A DNA stretch of 64,000 bases from Buddleja alternifolia (Eukaryota > Streptophyta > Magnoliopsida > Lamiales > Scrophulariaceae), in NCBI GenBank assembly GCA_019426215.1, contig CM033404.1, forward strand, positions 26,598,843-26,662,842, in the 5' to 3' direction. Position numbers and translations under genes: made by a program. The notes beneath the pieces are model-generated. The model ran no database searches. It had not been told where the DNA came from and was given only the letters and a program-made list of their open reading frames with translations. Of this stretch, positions 58,290-64,000 are shown in pieces; the first letter of the stretch is position 1; every line of letters starts with the position of its first letter.

Positions 58290-60051
58290 TGTTGGGTTTC
58301 GCGAGAAAATTCATAAACGCGGCGGAAGGATTTCAAAAATTTGATTAAAACCCAAAGTGTTCTCTAATTGCATAATTGAATCCAAAAATTGCTTTAACGA
58401 ATAAATTCAACTTACACATTGAAGTGAGGTGGTAGGAGAATCCAATTCTTCTTCAAAACTTCGAATTGACGAACTCCTTGAATTCTTCAATCCTAGTATT
58501 CTTCAAGTCTTGATTCTTGAATTTTCTTGTAAATAAATCCAAACAACGAAGTACGTTGTCTCTAAATTATCACGCACGAATTGATAATAAAAAAAAATCC
58601 CTTTTTCTTCTCTATATGAACGATGGCTAGTGTGTATAGAGGGGAAGGATATTTTTCTTCTTCTTTTCCTTGGAGAGTTACAATGAATTCTAAATTGTTT
58701 TCTAGGTTAAAGTCAAGAGAAGCCTTTTATATCTCAATGACTTATTGACCAGGACAAAACAAAAGAGACCAACATGATCATCCTTCTAGCCCTAATGAGG
58801 ACGCCCCACATGGGGCCCGGCTTTTTTCTCTTGCTTTGTTTAATTAATTCTTTATTTTATCCAATAAATAAATAAATTAATTAAATAATAAACTTAATTA
58901 GATAAATTAATTCATTAACATATTTCTCTAAGAAATTAATTAATAATTAATCTTATCCATTTAATTAATTATCTTATCCACTAAGTAATTAATTAATTAT
59001 TTAACTTATCCAATAAATTAAATCTCTCCAAAAATAAAATAGAAAATCGTTTTCAATTTTCTTCATCAATTCTTTAGCGCGACTCTTTAGGTTCGTTTAA
59101 TTTGGCAATGAGAGGAAACCAAAGGAAGTGGGTAACACTTAGCCAGTCACGTGGCCCACTTCGTAGCCCAAATAAAGTTCAAATGAATGGATCATTCCAC
59201 AACCTTCTAATCGTAAATGCCGTATATGTATAAACCCTTTGTTCATGTTCCCCGGTCAAGTGAGAGTCATGGTTATGTCAAACTCACTGGACTTGACCAT
59301 ATGTATAAATTATAATAATACGAGATCATTGAGATCGATTAAGTGCCTAGCACAATCGTCTCTTTTTCTTTGGCCAAAGACTTTGATCTCTATTTATCTA
59401 TAATCACATAGGGTATATTCTCATTCACTTATGAGAGAACAAATCCCATATTAGATATCTGCTAAGACTACCACTTGCCCATCAAGTCCGCATTTCGAGG
59501 TCGACCCCACCAACGGGTGAATTGGGTCTAACTACTCTAGTGAAAGACTTGATGTCACAAGTGCATCTTCAGCCTGATACTTCAGGTCAAAGGTTCACAT
59601 ATACCTATTACGCATAATCAGTTCTGTCATTGACAGTCACAGAGTGAAAACCCATGTGACAGAACCGATGCAAGTCGTGTTCGAGCATATCAGTTCCACT
59701 GATGTGCCTACAGTCTTAAGCTCCCACGATCACATGGTGTTCGCACTCCCATGTCAGAGCTAAGATTGTACTAGTATTCAAAGTCTCTATTTGCCCATTA
59801 AAGACTTCATATTACTTGCGAACTATTTTTAGTAATCAAGGTCGATCTCTCTAGTGCCATTCTTCCTATCCCATAGGAAGTAGAGGGATCCCACTGAAAA
59901 TACTGGCAAAGCATTTTACACAACTTATAGATGCATATAAGAATTAAGTGAAAAACTAAATAGTGCCTTTTATTAATAACAATTAAGTTCAATACAAGAT
60001 CGATGGCCTACTCATTCTATTCTCTATGGCTTCTGAGGGCATAATCCTAAC
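58290..60051 (-). repeat. RLC-A 3' LTR
   Basis: Minus strand TGTTAGGATTATGCCCTCAG (60051) to AAACCCAACA (58290), 1762 bp. Left flank CAAAC at 58285-58289 is the expected target duplication to look for beyond the right edge. Confidence 0.9.
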
Positions 60052-60063
60052 AATCTCCCACTT

Positions 60064-61620
60064 GCACTCAATGCCACTCATTGTGGTATCTTATTCCCAT
60101 CCTTTCCAGGTGTCGGTCCAAAACAGCTTGAGGTAGTGGTTTGGTGAACGGTCAGCTACATTGTCTGCTGAGGCTATTTTCTGCACTGCTATCTCTCCTC
60201 TGCCAACGATCTCCCTGATGATGTGAAGTCTTCTCTCAATGTGTTTGGACTTGTTAAGAGACCTCCGTTCCTTGGCTTGTGCTATTGCTCCATTGGTATC
60301 ACAATAAAGTGGTAACGGGAGTTGAGCACTAGGGACCGATTCAAGTTCTCCAAGAAACTTTCTCATCCAAACAACTTCTTTGGCTGCCACATACTCCGCT
60401 TCAGTGGTGGAATTAGCGGTTGTGCTTTGCTTGGAACTTTTCCAAGACACCGCTCTACCATTGAGAGTAAAAACAAACCCTGAAGTGGATTTTCGGTCAT
60501 CAACATCAGACTAAAAGTCTGAATCAGAATAACCTTCCATCTTCAGGTCTCCACCTCCGTAGATGAGAATCATAACCTTAGTTCTTTTGAGATACTTTAG
60601 GATATTCTTCACAGCTATCCAATGTTCCTTTCTAGGGTTTGCCTGAAATCAACTCACCACGCTTACAACATAGGCAATGTCAAGTCTAGTACACAGCATT
60701 GCATACATCAGGCTACCAACTGCAGAAGCATAGGGCACATTACCCATCTCCTGTCTATCTTCCTCACTCTGAGGACACATAGACTTGGATAAGTGTACTC
60801 CATGCCTCATGGGAAGAAACCCTTTCTTAGAATTGTCCATCCTAAAGCTCTTTAGGACCTTTTCCAAGTAAAGGGCTTGGGAGAGACCAATCATTCTATT
60901 CGTTCTATCTCTATAGATATGAATTCCTAGAATATATGTCGCTTCTCCCAAGTCTTTCATGGAAAACGTACTCGAAAGCCATTTCTTGACCGTGGTGAGC
61001 ATTCCTACGTCATTTCCTATAAGTAGAATGTCATCCACATATAGAACTAAGGACGAGAGTTTGCTCCCACTAGTCTTCTTGTAGACACAGGGTTCATCTT
61101 CGTTCTTGATGTAGCCATATCCCTTTACTACTTCGTCAAAACGAAGATTCCAGCTTCTAGATGCTTGCTTGAGACCGTATATGGAGCTCTCAAGTTTACA
61201 TACTTTATGGATATCGGTCTCGGATACAAAACGCTTTGGCTGTTCCATATAGATATCCTCCTCGAGGAATCCATTCAGGGAAGCTGTTTTGACATCCATT
61301 TGCCATATCTCATAATCTAAGTATGCAACTATGGATAACAATATTCGGATGGACTTTATCATGGCCACGGGCAAAAAGGTTTCTTGATAGTCAATTCCTT
61401 CTCTTTGACTATACCCTTTCGCTACGAGCCTGGATTTAAATGTGTCAACCTTGCCATCGCTACTTATCTTTATTTTGTAGATCCACTTACATCCTATAGG
61501 TTTGATACCTTCAGGACGATCTACCAAAGTCTAGACTTGGTTCGATTGCATAGAGTCCATCTCTGTTTCCATGACTTCTCGCCATCTTGAAGTGTAGACA
61601 TCCACCATCGCTTAATCATA
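60064..61620 (-). pseudogene. RLC-A reverse transcriptase and RNase H
   Basis: The longest open stretch, 61527-60649, covers the RT: GCKWIYKIKI, LVAKGYSQREGIDYQETF, QMDVKTASLNG, SIYGLKQASRSWN and catalytic LYVDDILLIG (about 61046-61017). RNase H at 60650-60091 has a stop near 60510 and a missing C at about 60152 (ADRSPN in place of ADPFTK) that shifts the last 20 residues. [13 protein letters not shown] and [11 protein letters not shown] are recognisable. The RT itself looks nearly functional. Confidence 0.92.
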
Positions 61621-61736
61621 GGTACAAGGATCATCTTCATGACCTTCTTGTACTACAGTGCAAAGCTCTGACTCCCTTGCAGTAGATACCCATACCTCTC
61701 AGGTTCATGTGGTATTCTACTAGATCTCCATGGTGG

Positions 61737-62723
61737 TTATACTACTATTGGTTCAGGCCTTGGTTCTTGGACAGATGTCTCTGAGGGAGTTTTATTTTGT
61801 TCTTCTAGAACTATTTTCCTACCTTTGCCCCCTTCCAAGATGAACTCATCTTCAAGGAAGTGAGCTTGTAGGGCCACGATGATTCTCTGATCATCATGCA
61901 GGTAAAAGAAGAATCCCATGGAATCTTCAGGATAACCAATGAAACATCCCAAAAGGGATCTTGTCTCCAATTTCTCCACTTTAGTCTTTTTGACATAAGG
62001 GGGACATCCCCAAATTTTAATGTGGTTAAGACTTGGTTTTCTATTATTCCACATCTCATGCGGAGTTTTAGGAATGGATATGGAGGGATATCTGTTCAAT
62101 ATATAAGCAGCAGTAAGGAACGCATGTCCCCGCAACGAAATGGGTAAATCAGTGTAACTAAGCATGGAACGAACCATGTCCAACAATGTTCGGTTCCTTC
62201 GCTCGGCTACCCCATTTAGTTGAGGAGTTGCTGGTGGTGTCAGTTGTAATATTATTCCTTTTTGTCTAGGGAATTCATCAAACTCGGCACTCATATATTC
62301 TCCTCCATGATTCGATCATAGAGTTTTTATATTTTGATTAGTTTGATTTTCTACTAAGGCTTTGAACTCTTTGAACCTTTCAAAGGATTTAGACTTTTGC
62401 TTCATCAGATACACTAGACCATATCTTGAATGATCGTCTATTAAAGTGATGAAGCAGTAGAAACCCCCACGAGTCATTTCTCCAAATGGTCCGCAAACGT
62501 CGGTATGCACTAATCCTAAGACCTGAGTAGCTCTTTCAAAAGTTCCGGAGAAGGGCGATCTAGCTATCTTGCCTATGAGACATGATTCACATATTGGATA
62601 GGGATCCGATCCCAGTGAGCTTAAAAGCCCATATGTCTTAATTTTGTGTATCTTGTGCTCTCCGGCATGACCTAGTCTAAGATGCCACTTGAGTCTTAAG
62701 TTAGGTTCTTGCCTACCACGTTT
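61737..62723 (-). pseudogene. RLC-A integrase
   Basis: HHCC zinc domain WHLRLGHAGE ... CESC lies at about 62685-62575, followed by VHTDVCGPFGEM and IDDHSRYGL (62510-62420). The conserved SDRG block reads *SNHGGEYM (62320-62290), changing a conserved Asp to Asn with a stop beside it, all by C-to-T/G-to-A type changes. PQLNGVAERRNRT and the C-terminal CPPYVKKTKV and GYPEDSMG blocks follow in one frame to 61737. Confidence 0.9.
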
Positions 62724-63981
62724 TTAAGTTACAACATTCACAATAGATGAATTAAGGACATTTAAATAATACAAACCATTAACTAAAGAAGCATTGCCAA
62801 CCAATTTATTTCCATAGTAAATGTCGCAATTCAATTTAGAAAAACGGAATGTATAACCTGTCTTAACTAATATAGGAATGGAAACAATGTTCTTAAGGCC
62901 CTTGGGCAAAACTAAAACATCATTTAATAACAATAAATGTCTAGAATTCAAACAAAGAGAAGTAGATCCAATCCTAGTAGCCGCGACGCTTTCCCTGCTG
63001 CCTACTTTGATCATCGCTTCTTCTCGGCCCAACTTTCTACTTCTCTGCAGATCCTGATCCAAACAACAAACATGGGCACTAGCCCCTGAGTCCAGAATCC
63101 ACGAAGTAGAAAAGACGGTCATAGAACAGTTAGTTTCGAAAACAAAGAGTTCCATACCTTTTGCGCCTTTGCCTAATTTGGGACAGTTCCTCTTCCAGTG
63201 GCCAAGCTCACCGCACTCGAGACATCTATCAGTTTTCTTAGGCCCTTTGCTCTTATAAAACCTTTGAGCCTTTCCCTTACCCTTTTGAACACCCCGTTGA
63301 GCTCCAAGTTCACTAGACTGCTTCTTGTTGTTGTTCTTCTTAGACTTAGAGTTTTTAGGTCCAGAAGAGATGACCAAGTCAGTTTCCTTTCCCTTTAGTT
63401 TCATTTGAGATTGTGCAGTAACCAATTTGTTCATTAGCCCAGCTAAATTGCACTCTATCTCATTGCAGTTAAAGTTAACTACAAATTGGGAGAAGGAATC
63501 TGGAAGAGACTGCAAGATTAAGTTAGTTTGAAGGGTGGCGTTCATGGTGAATTCGAGAGTTTCCAATTTCTTAGTCCTCAAAATCATTTTGAGTACATGA
63601 TCACCAACCTTCTCACTTTCTTTCTTCTTCGCTCCGAAGAGCTCTTTCGATATCTCATATCAAGCAGTTAGACTATGCTCACCATAGAGCTCTACTAGGT
63701 GAGCTAGGATAGCTCTTGCAGTGGGCATCTTATCATGTGATCTTTGAAGATCATTGGTCATAGATCCCACCACGTATCTTCTCACTTGGAGGTCGTCCTT
63801 AACCCATTTTCCATGGGCTTGGTCCTCTTCCTCGTTGGCACGTGTTCTAGTAGGAGCCGCCAGGATATCAACCTCCAAGACGTATCCGAGAGATTCCATA
63901 TTGCGGACAATCCTCAAATTTCTAAGCTAGTCCGCATAGTTAAGTCTTCTTTTCGAGCAGAACTGAAATTGGGTTTGTCAT
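62724..63981 (-). pseudogene. RLC-A gag and protease
   Basis: ATG at 63981-63979 (MTNPISVLLEKK), a frameshift within the first 20 codons, then one frame from 63917 to a TAA at 62724 with a single TGA at about 63660 (CGA to TGA, TARYE). The zinc knuckle CLECGELGHWKRNC (63229-63188) and the protease WILDSGASAHVCC (63107-63069) are intact. This is the best preserved gag-protease of the family here. Confidence 0.93.
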
Positions 63982-64000
63982 ATTTGAGATTGATAAATAA

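Larger units (their letters stand above)
58290..64000 (-). mobile_element. RLC-A copia retrotransposon, runs off the right edge
   Basis: On the minus strand: gag (from 63981), protease, integrase, RT, RNase H, polypurine tract (60063-60052) and 3' LTR. The leader and 5' LTR lie beyond 64000. The same family, in the same orientation, as the fragment at 1-1010. Confidence 0.93.

Noticed and set aside
1..64000. Integrated pararetrovirus (caulimovirid) sequences
   Set aside because: All RT domains are accompanied by copia-type integrase or RNase H order and LTRs with primer sites; no movement or coat protein seen.
1..64000. tRNA or rRNA genes
   Set aside because: Only primer-binding sites complementary to tRNA ends were found; no cloverleaf with A and B boxes was recognised.

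Overview
This window looks like nuclear DNA of a flowering plant, probably a eudicot. It is AT-rich and consists almost entirely of transposable elements of plant lineages: Ty1/copia of a SIRE/Maximus-like and a TNT1-like (RLC-A here) type, a Ty3/gypsy Athila-like element, a CACTA (En/Spm) DNA transposon and two foldback MITEs. I found no host gene, rRNA or tRNA. Every element ORF carries stops, frameshifts or deletions, so coding features are given as pseudogenes. Species cannot be read from the sequence.

Layout. 1-1010 (-): gag/protease end of an RLC-A copia, continuing beyond the left edge. 1011-4269 (-): 3' half of a SIRE-like copia (RT-RNase H, then an accessory ORF). 4270-about 31775: a CACTA transposon, with its left terminal repeat inside the SIRE reverse transcriptase, an array of subterminal hairpins, a many-exon gene ending in a Ulp1/C48 protease domain (4870-20069, -) and a TNP2 transposase (28590-31775, -). 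Two retrotransposons are nested in it: a SIRE-like element at 5415-17362 (+, target duplication ATATT) and an RLC-A element at 20495-28429 (+, target duplication GGATC). 31776-40507 (-): an RLC-A relative whose truncated 3' LTR abuts the truncated transposase. 41262-41428: palindromic MITE. 41445-about 47250 (+): Athila-like LTR, gag and protease with no reverse transcriptase. 47440-51330: minus-strand copia LTR debris containing a second MITE with a 9-bp target duplication. 51331-58289: RLC-A LTR, leader and a solo SIRE LTR, partly duplicated. 58290-64000 (-): an RLC-A element leaving the right edge.

How the parts relate. The insertions can be ordered: SIRE (-), then CACTA into it, then SIRE (+) and RLC-A (+) into CACTA introns or spacers. 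A deletion at about 31775 later removed the right CACTA end, the rest of the first SIRE copy and part of the next LTR.

Points that standard annotation would miss: (1) the SIRE accessory ORF after pol contains two short introns that splice in frame; (2) CpG dinucleotides in the SIRE family are concentrated in AGCG/CGCT contexts; (3) the RLC-A leader carries a three-copy motif, ATATCGTTAAAGGGTTGC, with conserved spacing in two diverged elements. I do not see a new autonomous system; these are the best leads.
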